Below, one piece after another: positions 1 through 5,852 of a DNA stretch of 10,337 nt. The stretch comes from an uncultured Holophagaceae bacterium (GTDB lineage Bacteria; Acidobacteriota; Holophagae; Holophagales; Holophagaceae), in the NCBI GenBank assembly GCA_903919165.1, contig CAIXHJ010000474.1, forward strand, positions 1 through 10,337. Reading direction: 5' to 3'. Under the pieces are notes generated by a model that was not told the DNA's origin, ran no database searches, and saw only the letters and a program-made list of their open reading frames with translations. Both the position numbers and the translations under genes were made by a program. Position 1 is the stretch's first letter. Every line of letters starts with the position of its first letter.

Positions 1-260
1 GCCACCACGGCAAAGGCGAGGACCACGATGAGTCGCCAGACGGTGGGCCGCTCGTCTGGCACGTCATAGGTCCCGTGATCTTCCATGGCCGCGCGGGTGA
101 GTTCGTCCTCGGGCGCCGGGACCAGGCCCCGGCAATCCACACAGCGGAAGGGTTCACCGGGCGTCATCACCGCGTCCACCACGGAACAGCCGCACTTGCA
201 GCAGACATGAACCACGCCAGGATGGTAGGCCTCGAGAGCGGAAGGGATTTCATTCGTCAT
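1..260 (-). CDS. Small zinc-ribbon protein with membrane segment, C-terminus outside window
   Basis: The minus strand from the ATG at 258-260 is open to the window edge, giving 86 codons of an incomplete protein. I do not recognise the family. The N-terminal part carries two CxxC pairs (C20-C23, with an extra C21 and C25, and C40-C43) separated by 16 residues, which is the spacing of a zinc-ribbon or rubredoxin-like knuckle. A charged linker of about 25 residues follows (PAPEDELTRAAMEDH...). A hydrophobic run then begins after W72 (RLIVVLAFAVV) and looks like the start of a transmembrane helix. It begins 15 nt after the gatB stop codon on the same strand, so it is probably the distal gene of the same operon. 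The start has no strong Shine-Dalgarno sequence. The likely topology is a cytoplasmic zinc knuckle anchored by one or more helices, but its function is unknown. Confidence 0.7.
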   Translation of the reverse strand, partial: MTNEIPSALEAYHPGVVHVCCKCGCSVVDAVMTPGEPFRCVDCRGLVPAPEDELTRAAMEDHGTYDVPDERPTVWRLIVVLAFAVV

Positions 261-275
261 GAGCCCAGGATGGGT

Positions 276-1742
276 TCACGATCCGCCTTTGGCCAGCGCT
301 TCGGACAGCACCTCGTTCACAAGTTTTGCATTCAGCTTGCTCTGTCCAGCCTTGAGGATCTGGCCCACCAGGAAGCCCTTGAGGCTCTCCTTGCCGGCCC
401 GGATTTGGGCCACCGGTCCCGGGTTCGCCGCCAACGCCTGGGCCACCAGGGCTTCGATGGTGCTCCGGTCACTCACCTGCTCCAGCCCCCTCTGGTGCAT
501 GATCGATTCCGCACTCCCCCCACCTGCAAGCATGGCTGGGAAAACCTGGTCCGCTGCCGTGCCAAACCCGAGAGATCGACTCTCCACGAGGCTCACAAGC
601 TTCGCCAAGGCCTCTGGTGCAAGGGGGAAGGAATCGATGCCTATCCCCCGATCATTCAGGGTGCGGCTGACTTCGCCGAGCATCCAGGCAGCCGCTCCGG
701 AACCTGAGCCACTGCTTTCCACCACGGCTTCGAAGTAGGCCGCGAAGGCGGGGCTCTGAGCCAGCGCCTGCGCCTCGCCCAGTCCCAATCCGTAGTCATC
801 ACGCCAACGCTGGATCCGCTGCGCGGGCAGTTCCGGGAGAGCCATGCGGGCCCTCTCGATTTCGGTGGAATCGATCAGGAGGGGGGGGAGATCCGGTTCA
901 GGGAAATAGCGATAATCCATGGCCGCTTCTTTTGTCCGCTGGCCCCGCGTTTCTCCCAGGGAGGCGTCCCAGCCCCGGGTTTCCATCTGGACTGGTTCTC
1001 CCCTCTCCAGAAGAGTCGCCTGCCTTTCGATCTCGTGGTCCAGGGCCTGGCGCATGAAGCGGAAGGAGTTAAGGTTCTTCACTTCGACCCGGGTACCGTA
1101 GGTTGCCTCTCCGCTCGGCCGGACACTCACATTGGCGTCACAGCGAAAGCTGCCCTCCTCCATGTTTCCGTCGCAGATTCCGAGGCCCACCACCAGCCGA
1201 TGGAGGGACTTCAGGTAGTCGGAGGCTTCCTGCGCACTGCGGAGATCTGGAGCCCCGACAATCTCCAGGAGCGGCACACCGGCCCGATTCAGGTCCACAT
1301 GGCTGGACTTCCCGTCCAGGTCGTGATGGCTCTTCCCGGCATCCTCTTCCAGGTGGGCCCTTTCCACGCGGATCCGCACGGAACCATCCTCTCCGCGTAC
1401 CCGGGCATCTCCAGGGATGTCCAGGTATCCCGCCTCGATGATGGCCACAGGGCCCTGGGTGATCTGATACCCCTTGGGCAGATCCGGATAGAAATACTGC
1501 TTCCTGTAGAAGGTGCTCTCTGGCTGGATGTTCGCTGATACGGCCAGCCCCAGGACGAGGGCCATGCGCACGGCCTCGGCGTTCAGGACGGGCAGGGCAC
1601 CGGGAAGCCCCAGGCAGACCGGGCATGTGTGGCTGTTCGGAGTGTCCCCCGTGGCATTTGGGCAGGCGCAAAACATCTTGGATCGCGTCCGAAGCTGAAC
1701 ATGCACTTCGAGACCTATCACCGCTTCATACCCGGAATTCAT
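276..1742 (-). CDS. gatB: Aspartyl/glutamyl-tRNA amidotransferase subunit B
   Basis: GatB is the tRNA-binding and kinase subunit of the GatCAB amidotransferase, which converts misacylated Glu-tRNA(Gln) and/or Asp-tRNA(Asn) to the correct amide in the cytoplasm. The 488-residue product has the family landmarks: LEVHVQL at residues 11-17, zinc-ligand cysteines C25/C27 and C40/C43 (CPVCLGLPG), FYPDLPKGYQ near 84-93, the family signature DLNRAGVPLLEIV at 150-162, and DYRYFPEPDLPPL at 276-288. A C-terminal YqeY-like tail ends in LVGQILK...NAKLVNEVL. The ATG at 1742 is chosen because GGGAG lies at 1748-1752, five nucleotides upstream, and homology begins at once; a longer reading from a TTG at 1772 adds ten unconvincing residues. 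gatA and gatC are not in the window. It lies 44 nt downstream of mnmE, a place more often taken by mnmG in origin regions. Confidence 0.97.
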   Translation of the reverse strand: MNSGYEAVIGLEVHVQLRTRSKMFCACPNATGDTPNSHTCPVCLGLPGALPVLNAEAVRMALVLGLAVSANIQPESTFYRKQYFYPDLPKGYQITQGPVAIIEAGYLDIPGDARVRGEDGSVRIRVERAHLEEDAGKSHHDLDGKSSHVDLNRAGVPLLEIVGAPDLRSAQEASDYLKSLHRLVVGLGICDGNMEEGSFRCDANVSVRPSGEATYGTRVEVKNLNSFRFMRQALDHEIERQATLLERGEPVQMETRGWDASLGETRGQRTKEAAMDYRYFPEPDLPPLLIDSTEIERARMALPELPAQRIQRWRDDYGLGLGEAQALAQSPAFAAYFEAVVESSGSGSGAAAWMLGEVSRTLNDRGIGIDSFPLAPEALAKLVSLVESRSLGFGTAADQVFPAMLAGGGSAESIMHQRGLEQVSDRSTIEALVAQALAANPGPVAQIRAGKESLKGFLVGQILKAGQSKLNAKLVNEVLSEALAKGGS

Positions 1743-1747
1743 CGTCG

Positions 1748-1752
1748 CTCCC
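1748..1752 (-). promoter_or_regulatory. Ribosome-binding site deciding the gatB start
   Basis: GGGAG on the minus strand is separated by five nucleotides from the ATG at 1740-1742. It supports that start over the upstream in-frame TTG at 1772. Confidence 0.65.
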
Positions 1753-1786
1753 ACGCCCAGTCTACTTTGCAACGAACTCCTTCCCG

Positions 1787-3091
1787 CTACTTCCCGAGAC
1801 AGAAGCCGCCGAAGAGGGCGTCCAGGGCGCTGTCGGCCCTGTCTTCACCCGTGAGCCTGGAAAGCAGGCCCCAGGCTCCCTGCAGTATGGATGCGGGTAG
1901 CTCCGGTGGACAATCCGCATCGAGGTCCAGCAGGAGGTCCATTTGTTTGGCCAACTCCCCGAGCAGTTCGACCTGTCGGTCCGTCGCCAGGGCGCCCAGG
2001 CAGGCGTCCGGGGCCAAGCCACCAAGCAGGCGCTCCTGAAGCGCCGCCGCCAGGGCATCGAGGTCCCCGAGGTTCGCGGCGACGGCCACGCCCGGGACCA
2101 TCATCTGATCTGAAAAGGTTCTCACCTCCAAGACCTTGCCCTGGAAGGGAGCAAGGGCAGCCTGGATCAATCCCGAGGCTTGCTCCCCCGCGGGAATCAG
2201 GTGGAGGACCAGATCGGCTACCTCAAGAACGGGGCCGACTCGAGCCATGCCCAAACGTTCCACCGGATCCTCGGTGTCCCGGAGTCCGGCGGTGTCAAAA
2301 AGCCGCAAGGGCAGGCCGCGCCATTCGCAACGCACCTCCAGGACGTCCCGAGTGGTGCCAGGGACTTCTGTAACAATGGCCCGATCCTCCCCGGCCAGGG
2401 CATTGAAAAGGGTGCTCTTCCCGGCATTGGGACGACCCACTACGGCCAGGCGAATGCCGTCCCGCAGGTGCTGGCCCGCCTGGGCGCGTATATGTTCCAC
2501 GTGGAACCGTTTGCGGAGAGGCTCGAGGACAGATGCCAAGTCTTTCAAATTCAAGTAGATTCTCTCGTCTTCTCCATAATCCACCACGGCTTCGGCCCGG
2601 GCCATCCAGGGGGTCAGTGCGAGGCGGGCTTCAGAGATCCATCCGGGTTGGGCCCCGGCCCGGGCCTGGGCCATTCGAAGCTGGGTGTCGGTTTCGGCCG
2701 CGACCAAGTCCCGAAGGGCCTCGGCTTCCAGCAGACCCTGCTTGCCATTCAGGAGGGCTCTTCGGGTGAACTCGCCCGGTTCGGCCAAGCGCACGCCCAG
2801 GGTGCCCAGATAGCGCAGCAGCCGCCTAACCAGGAGCGGGTTGCCGTGGGTCTGGAGCTCGACGACGTCCTCTCCGGTGTAACTGTCTGGCCCTGGGAAA
2901 TACAGTACCAGGGCGCGCTCGCGAAACCCGTCCCACTTCAGGACTCGAAGTGTGGCTTTTCGCGGTTCGGGTAACGCCAGAAGGGGAGCCAGGAGAGAGG
3001 CGAGACCGCTCCCGGAGACCCGCACCAACGCTACCGCCGAAGGAAGCAGGGGGGTCGCAGGGGCGCAGATGGGATCGGAGGCCGGAAGCAC
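1787..3091 (-). CDS. mnmE: tRNA uridine-5-carboxymethylaminomethyl modification GTPase MnmE, with variant G4 motif
   Basis: MnmE works with MnmG to modify the wobble uridine (U34) of certain tRNAs in a GTP- and folate-dependent reaction. The 434-residue protein shows the expected order. An N-terminal folate-binding domain contains RVSG (24-27), PGPDSYTGEDVVELQTHG (66-83) and PGEFTRRALLNGK (105-117). A helical region follows, with an inserted Ras-like G domain: P-loop GRPNAGKS (219-226), TTRD (246-249) and DTAGLRDT (266-273). The protein ends exactly at the catalytic FCLGK (430-434, Cys431). The G4 motif that normally reads NKxD is TFSD here (325-328). The protein is slightly shorter than the usual roughly 450 residues. 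The start is a GTG, the first usable start after the in-frame jag stop codon; no clear Shine-Dalgarno is present, so translation is probably coupled to jag. A parS-like palindrome lies within codons 195-200. Confidence 0.96.
   Translation of the reverse strand: MLPASDPICAPATPLLPSAVALVRVSGSGLASLLAPLLALPEPRKATLRVLKWDGFRERALVLYFPGPDSYTGEDVVELQTHGNPLLVRRLLRYLGTLGVRLAEPGEFTRRALLNGKQGLLEAEALRDLVAAETDTQLRMAQARAGAQPGWISEARLALTPWMARAEAVVDYGEDERIYLNLKDLASVLEPLRKRFHVEHIRAQAGQHLRDGIRLAVVGRPNAGKSTLFNALAGEDRAIVTEVPGTTRDVLEVRCEWRGLPLRLFDTAGLRDTEDPVERLGMARVGPVLEVADLVLHLIPAGEQASGLIQAALAPFQGKVLEVRTFSDQMMVPGVAVAANLGDLDALAAALQERLLGGLAPDACLGALATDRQVELLGELAKQMDLLLDLDADCPPELPASILQGAWGLLSRLTGEDRADSALDALFGGFCLGK
2493..2508. 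promoter_or_regulatory. parS: parS-type centromere site (ParB binding) inside mnmE
   Basis: TGTTCCACGTGGAACC contains a perfect 14-bp palindrome (GTTCCACGTGGAAC, 2494-2507) built on CACGTG. It fits the widely conserved chromosomal parS motif TGTTnCACGTGnAACA in all but the last base, and I recall the same variant from pseudomonad parS sites. It is embedded in coding sequence that reads RFHVEH on the minus strand. Its distance from the dnaA-dnaN gap, about 4.7 kb, is typical of origin-proximal parS sites. parA and parB themselves are not in the window. I found no second copy here. Confidence 0.8.
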
Positions 3092-3100
3092 TCTGCCAGT

Positions 3101-3565
3101 CTACTTCCGGAAAACCCTCACGGGCTTGAAGGTGCCGGTGCCTTCGCTCTCCGTGCCGAGGCCCGCCTCTCGGCTGACCACCAGGTGCACCCAGCGGCGC
3201 TCGCGGGGGCTCAGCGCCCCCAGCGTGTGGCTGCCCAACTCCCTGGCTTTTTGGGCGGCAAACTGGCCCATCGCCATGACCTCCTGCATGCGGAAGAGGC
3301 GGGCGCCCTTCACATCCAAATAGGCGAGCCTCTGGTCCTCCCGCTCGCCCTGGGCTTCGTGGACCAAGAACTGCAGGGCATCCAGGGCTGCCCCCCGGTT
3401 GGCGCCAAGCAAGGCTGCATCGGGACCTGTGACTACCACCCGGTTGGGAAAGGCCTCTTCGTCTCCAGAGGGCACAAACCGGGCTTCCAGCACCAGGCCC
3501 AAATGGACGCCCCAGCGGGCGATGAGTTCAGGGACGGACTCCAGGCTGGCGCCGCTTTTCCGCAT
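3101..3565 (-). CDS. jag: KH-R3H RNA-binding protein Jag/KhpB, short form
   Basis: Jag (KhpB) is a cytoplasmic RNA-binding protein linked in Gram-positive species to small-RNA binding and cell-envelope control. The 154-residue product has a KH-type segment (about 41-70, VVVTGPDAALLGANRGAALDALQFLV) and an R3H domain (about 90-154). The R3H domain carries the characteristic R123-x3-H127 within SPRERRWVH, and then GTESEGTGTFKPVRVF. It lacks the N-terminal Jag_N domain found in many homologues, and the usual GxxG of the KH loop appears as ANRG. The ATG is supported by AGGAG six nucleotides upstream. It lies between yidC and mnmE, 9 nt from each, the standard position of jag, which strengthens the call. 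Confidence 0.9.
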   Translation of the reverse strand: MRKSGASLESVPELIARWGVHLGLVLEARFVPSGDEEAFPNRVVVTGPDAALLGANRGAALDALQFLVHEAQGEREDQRLAYLDVKGARLFRMQEVMAMGQFAAQKARELGSHTLGALSPRERRWVHLVVSREAGLGTESEGTGTFKPVRVFRK

Positions 3566-3571
3566 GGCAGA

Positions 3572-3576
3572 CTCCT
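3572..3576 (-). promoter_or_regulatory. jag ribosome-binding site overlapping the yidC stop codon
   Basis: AGGAG on the minus strand lies six nucleotides from the jag ATG, and its first two bases are the last two of the yidC TAG stop. Terminating ribosomes therefore sit on the jag initiation site, which suggests translational coupling. Confidence 0.7.
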
Positions 3577-5131
3577 ACACGGTGATGGGCTGGGGCTGGT
3601 AGGTCCTCATGATCCACCAGGTCTGCGCAAGGCCGATGAGGTTGAACACGAAATAGTAGATCACGAGACCTGCAGAGGTCTGGGCGAAAAAGAAGGTCAT
3701 CATCGCGGGCATCATCACCAGCATCATCTTGCGCTGGGCTGGATCGCCGACGGAGGGGGTCATGTACTGCTGGGCGAACATGGAGGCACCCATGAGCACG
3801 GGGTAGATGTAGTAGGGATCACCGGCGGACAGATCCGTGATCCAGCCAAAGAAGGGCGCATGGCGCAGTTCGAAGACGTTGTTGAGCATGGACCAGAGGG
3901 CCAGGAAGATGGGCATCTGGAGCAGCATGGGAAGGCAGCCGCCCATGGGGTTGTGCCCATTCTTCTTGTAGAGCGCCATGAGCTCCTTCTGCATCTCGGC
4001 CTTCTTGGTCATGTCGCTGCCGAACTTTTCGTACTTGGCCTGGAGGGCCTTCTGGTGCGGCTCGAAATCCTTCATGCGGAGCATGGAGATGGTCTGCTTG
4101 GCGGACAAATGCCACATGAAGATGACGCGAATGATGAAGGTGAATACCACGATGGACCAACCCCAGTTGCCCACCACGGCGTGGACCTTCTTCAGGATCC
4201 AGAAGAGGAGGTGGGACACGGCTCCAAAGAAGCCGTAGTCAATGACTTGGGTGAAAGGCTTCTCGAAAGCCAGGAGGGGCTCGGCCTGCTTGGGGCCGAG
4301 GTACAGCGAGGCCTCAAGTCGACCATTCTGGGGCAGCAACTCGTAGCCCGAGGCATCCTGGCCTGCGGGTCGGGGGAGTTTCCACAGGGCGGCGAAGTAG
4401 TGATTGCGTTGACTCTTTGCGTCCTTCTCCACGCCTGCATCCAGCCCGAGGCGCTCGGCAGTGGGGGGCAGAACCTTGCGTTTGACTCCCAGGAAGCTAA
4501 AGAAGGAGTCGTGTAGCATCTCGGACCAGGTCACGGCCTCGACGCCCTTTTCGGTCAAGGTGAACACGCGGCCCAGGTGCTTCACTGGCTCGTCGGTTGT
4601 TGGGTTCACGATCAACTGCAGGGTGGCATTGTGTGGTGATGCGGCTTCGATTTTCAGGCTGTGGCCCCGGATTGGCACGAGGTAGGTGAGGCTCTCTCCG
4701 GCGGTGTTCTCAAACACGATTGCGGTCCCGCCCGCGCCGCGGTCCTCGCGCACGGTTTCAAATCCGGCCCCCTTCAGGGCGCCCAGACCCGAGAAGGTCT
4801 CCGGGAAGAAGGGCGTGCCGTCCTGGCGCCAGACCACCTGCTTGAGGGCCCCCGTAGCCACTTGCCAAGTGAGACTCAATTCGTCCGAGGAAAAGGTATG
4901 GACGGCTGCGGGATCGGCTGCCTTCAATCCACCCGCGGGCCGGGCCTCGGGAAGCGGTGCGGGGGGCGCCACTGCTGGTGCAGGGGTGTCAGCCGGCTTG
5001 ATTGCAACCGGGGGTGATTGCTGAATCTCAGCCTTCGGGGCGGGCTTGGCGTACCGAGACGAGAGCCAGAACTGGCCACCGAGCAAGAGGATGCTGCCAA
5101 TGACGAAGAAGAGGACGTTGCGGTTGTTCAT
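3575..5131 (-). CDS. yidC: Membrane protein insertase YidC/Oxa1, Gram-negative type
   Basis: YidC inserts and folds inner-membrane proteins, alone or with SecYEG. The 518-residue protein has an N-terminal membrane anchor (about 6-24), a proline/alanine-rich linker (about 29-68), a large periplasmic beta domain (about 75-300), and a conserved five-helix core from about 300 to 510. Core landmarks are the hydrophilic-groove arginine R335 (FIIRVIF, equivalent to E. coli R366), the cytoplasmic helical hairpin (about 345-390), LYKKNGHNPMGGCLPMLLQMPIFLALW (387-413), WITDLS and DPYYIYPVLMG. The proline usually found just after the groove arginine (YPLT in E. coli) is absent. The C-terminus (YQPQPITV) lacks the long basic tail seen in some species. 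Its ATG overlaps the rnpA stop codon by four bases, and jag follows after 9 nt. yidD, usually between rnpA and yidC, is missing. Confidence 0.97.
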   Translation of the reverse strand: MNNRNVLFFVIGSILLLGGQFWLSSRYAKPAPKAEIQQSPPVAIKPADTPAPAVAPPAPLPEARPAGGLKAADPAAVHTFSSDELSLTWQVATGALKQVVWRQDGTPFFPETFSGLGALKGAGFETVREDRGAGGTAIVFENTAGESLTYLVPIRGHSLKIEAASPHNATLQLIVNPTTDEPVKHLGRVFTLTEKGVEAVTWSEMLHDSFFSFLGVKRKVLPPTAERLGLDAGVEKDAKSQRNHYFAALWKLPRPAGQDASGYELLPQNGRLEASLYLGPKQAEPLLAFEKPFTQVIDYGFFGAVSHLLFWILKKVHAVVGNWGWSIVVFTFIIRVIFMWHLSAKQTISMLRMKDFEPHQKALQAKYEKFGSDMTKKAEMQKELMALYKKNGHNPMGGCLPMLLQMPIFLALWSMLNNVFELRHAPFFGWITDLSAGDPYYIYPVLMGASMFAQQYMTPSVGDPAQRKMMLVMMPAMMTFFFAQTSAGLVIYYFVFNLIGLAQTWWIMRTYQPQPITV

Positions 5132-5496
5132 GGCGTATCCATAGGGGTAAGACGGCGCAGGGCCAGTTGAAGCTGGCTTTCAATGTCCCAGAGGCTGATC
5201 GTGTCAAGAGGCGGCGCTGTCCGGCTAGGGCGCACCCACACCACCCAAGGATGGTCCTGCAAGGGACTCGCCTGGGCAAGGAAGGCCATCCTTACGCGGC
5301 GGCGGAAACGGTTTCGCTGCACGGCGCCGCCGGTTTTTCGTGGCGATGTGACCAGCAGCATCGGCCCCTTGGTGTCCACCCTGCGCCAGGCTCGGACGTC
5401 TAGCCAAGAAGACCGCCCCAACAAGGGCTGGGGCAGGGGTGCGGGAACGGCGTGGTCTTTGTGCCGCACCGTGCGGAAGCGGCCTTTGTAAATCAC
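5128..5496 (-). CDS. rnpA: Ribonuclease P protein component
   Basis: RnpA is the protein subunit of RNase P, which with the M1-type RNA removes 5' leaders from pre-tRNAs. The 122-residue basic product has the family signature in the central helix, GGAVQRNRFRRRVR (56-69), preceded by LLVTSPRK, which matches the usual SVSKK/R strand. The N-terminal third is poorly conserved: FRTV at 7-10 may be the usual F-x-x-V, but the stretch to the RNR motif is about nine residues longer than in B. subtilis by my memory alignment. The start is a GTG with no clear Shine-Dalgarno, nine nucleotides after the in-frame rpmH stop; a valine codon at residue 10 is an alternative start. The rpmH-rnpA-yidC neighbourhood makes the assignment secure. 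The stop overlaps the yidC start as ATGA. Confidence 0.92.
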   Translation of the reverse strand: MIYKGRFRTVRHKDHAVPAPLPQPLLGRSSWLDVRAWRRVDTKGPMLLVTSPRKTGGAVQRNRFRRRVRMAFLAQASPLQDHPWVVWVRPSRTAPPLDTISLWDIESQLQLALRRLTPMDTP

Positions 5497-5505
5497 GGAA
5501 GCGGG

Positions 5506-5640
5506 CTAGAGCGCCAGAACGTGGCGCCCCTTCGCGCGGCGGCGCTTGAGGACCAGGCGGCCGTTCTTCGTCTTCATGCGGCTCAAGAAGCCGTGGGTCT
5601 TGGCGCGGCGACGATTGTTGGGCTGGAAGGTGCGCTTCAT
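5506..5640 (-). CDS. rpmH: 50S ribosomal protein L34
   Basis: L34 is a small, very basic protein of the large ribosomal subunit. The 44-residue product begins MKRTFQPNNRRRAKTHGF and ends KRRRAKGRHVLAL, which is family-typical over its full length. The frame is open for 25 more codons upstream, but the ATG at 5638-5640 has a strong ribosome-binding site and matches the universal L34 N-terminus, so the longer reading is rejected. It is the first gene of the leftward operon and is divergent from dnaA. Confidence 0.98.
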   Translation of the reverse strand: MKRTFQPNNRRRAKTHGFLSRMKTKNGRLVLKRRRAKGRHVLAL

Positions 5641-5645
5641 GGTTC

Positions 5646-5651
5646 CACCTC
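5646..5651 (-). promoter_or_regulatory. rpmH ribosome-binding site
   Basis: GAGGTG on the minus strand, five nucleotides before the ATG at 5638-5640, is a near-perfect anti-16S match and decides the start. Together with the adjacent hairpin it makes the leader rich in GGAGG-like sequence. Confidence 0.8.
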
Positions 5652-5656
5652 GGGGA

Positions 5657-5675
5657 CCTCCTCCCGGGGAGGAGG
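5657..5675 (-). other. Perfect hairpin in the rpmH leader
   Basis: CCTCCTCC (5657-5664) and GGAGGAGG (5668-5675) form an 8-bp stem with a 3-nt loop. In the rpmH mRNA it ends only five nucleotides before the ribosome-binding site. The arms are an anti-Shine-Dalgarno-like and a Shine-Dalgarno-like sequence, so alternative pairing with the true site is conceivable. No U-tract follows on either strand, so it is not an intrinsic terminator. Confidence 0.5.
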
Positions 5676-5686
5676 ACGAACCTTCG

Positions 5687-5715
5687 AGGATATCAGCGAG
5701 CCCCCACGGGCTCAA
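5687..5715 (-). promoter_or_regulatory. Candidate sigma-70 promoter for the rpmH operon
   Basis: On the minus strand TTGAGC (5710-5715) and TATCCT (5687-5692) are separated by exactly 17 nt. Each matches four of six consensus bases. Transcription would start near 5680, giving a leader of about 40 nt that contains the hairpin and the ribosome-binding site. This is inferred from position and spacing only. Confidence 0.45.
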
Positions 5716-5748
5716 GAGTATTTCCGCTCTACCATCTCCGTGGTGTGG

Positions 5749-5757
5749 TGCTAGATT
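5749..5757 (+). promoter_or_regulatory. Weak candidate extended -10 promoter element for dnaA
   Basis: TG-C-TAGATT has the extended -10 form, with four of six -10 matches. A matching -35 is poor (CTACCA at 5729-5734, spacing 17). It would give a dnaA leader of about 90 nt. The rest of 5641-5852 shows no DnaA box cluster and no other gene. Confidence 0.25.
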
Positions 5758-5852
5758 GGGTTCCCCCCCGCGAGCCCGGCGTGGACGGAGTGCGAGTTGT
5801 GCCCTCCGTAGACGACGCGTGCGCGCCCCGTTCCACCCATGCTGGTGAACCC

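Noticed and set aside
75..707. 210-codon plus-strand open frame over the gatB 3' end and the zinc-ribbon gene
   Set aside because: It is a shadow of gatB and of the small zinc-ribbon gene, both of which have better coding evidence on the minus strand.
1743..1772. Longer gatB from a TTG at 1772
   Set aside because: The ten extra residues have no family support, and the ATG at 1742 has a good Shine-Dalgarno.
3185..4516. 443-codon plus-strand open frame opposite jag and yidC
   Set aside because: It is antisense to two securely identified genes, its product is low-complexity and rich in H, G, E and L, and there is no recognisable domain. Long antisense frames are common in GC-rich DNA.
5641..5715. 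25-residue extension of L34 upstream of 5640
   Set aside because: The universal L34 N-terminus MKRTFQP and a strong ribosome-binding site fix the start at 5640; the extension contains the hairpin and promoter-like sequence.
5745..5852. 36-residue N-terminal extension of DnaA from a GTG at 5745
   Set aside because: Domain I homology starts at the ATG at 5853, which has GGTGA upstream; the extension resembles untranslated leader.
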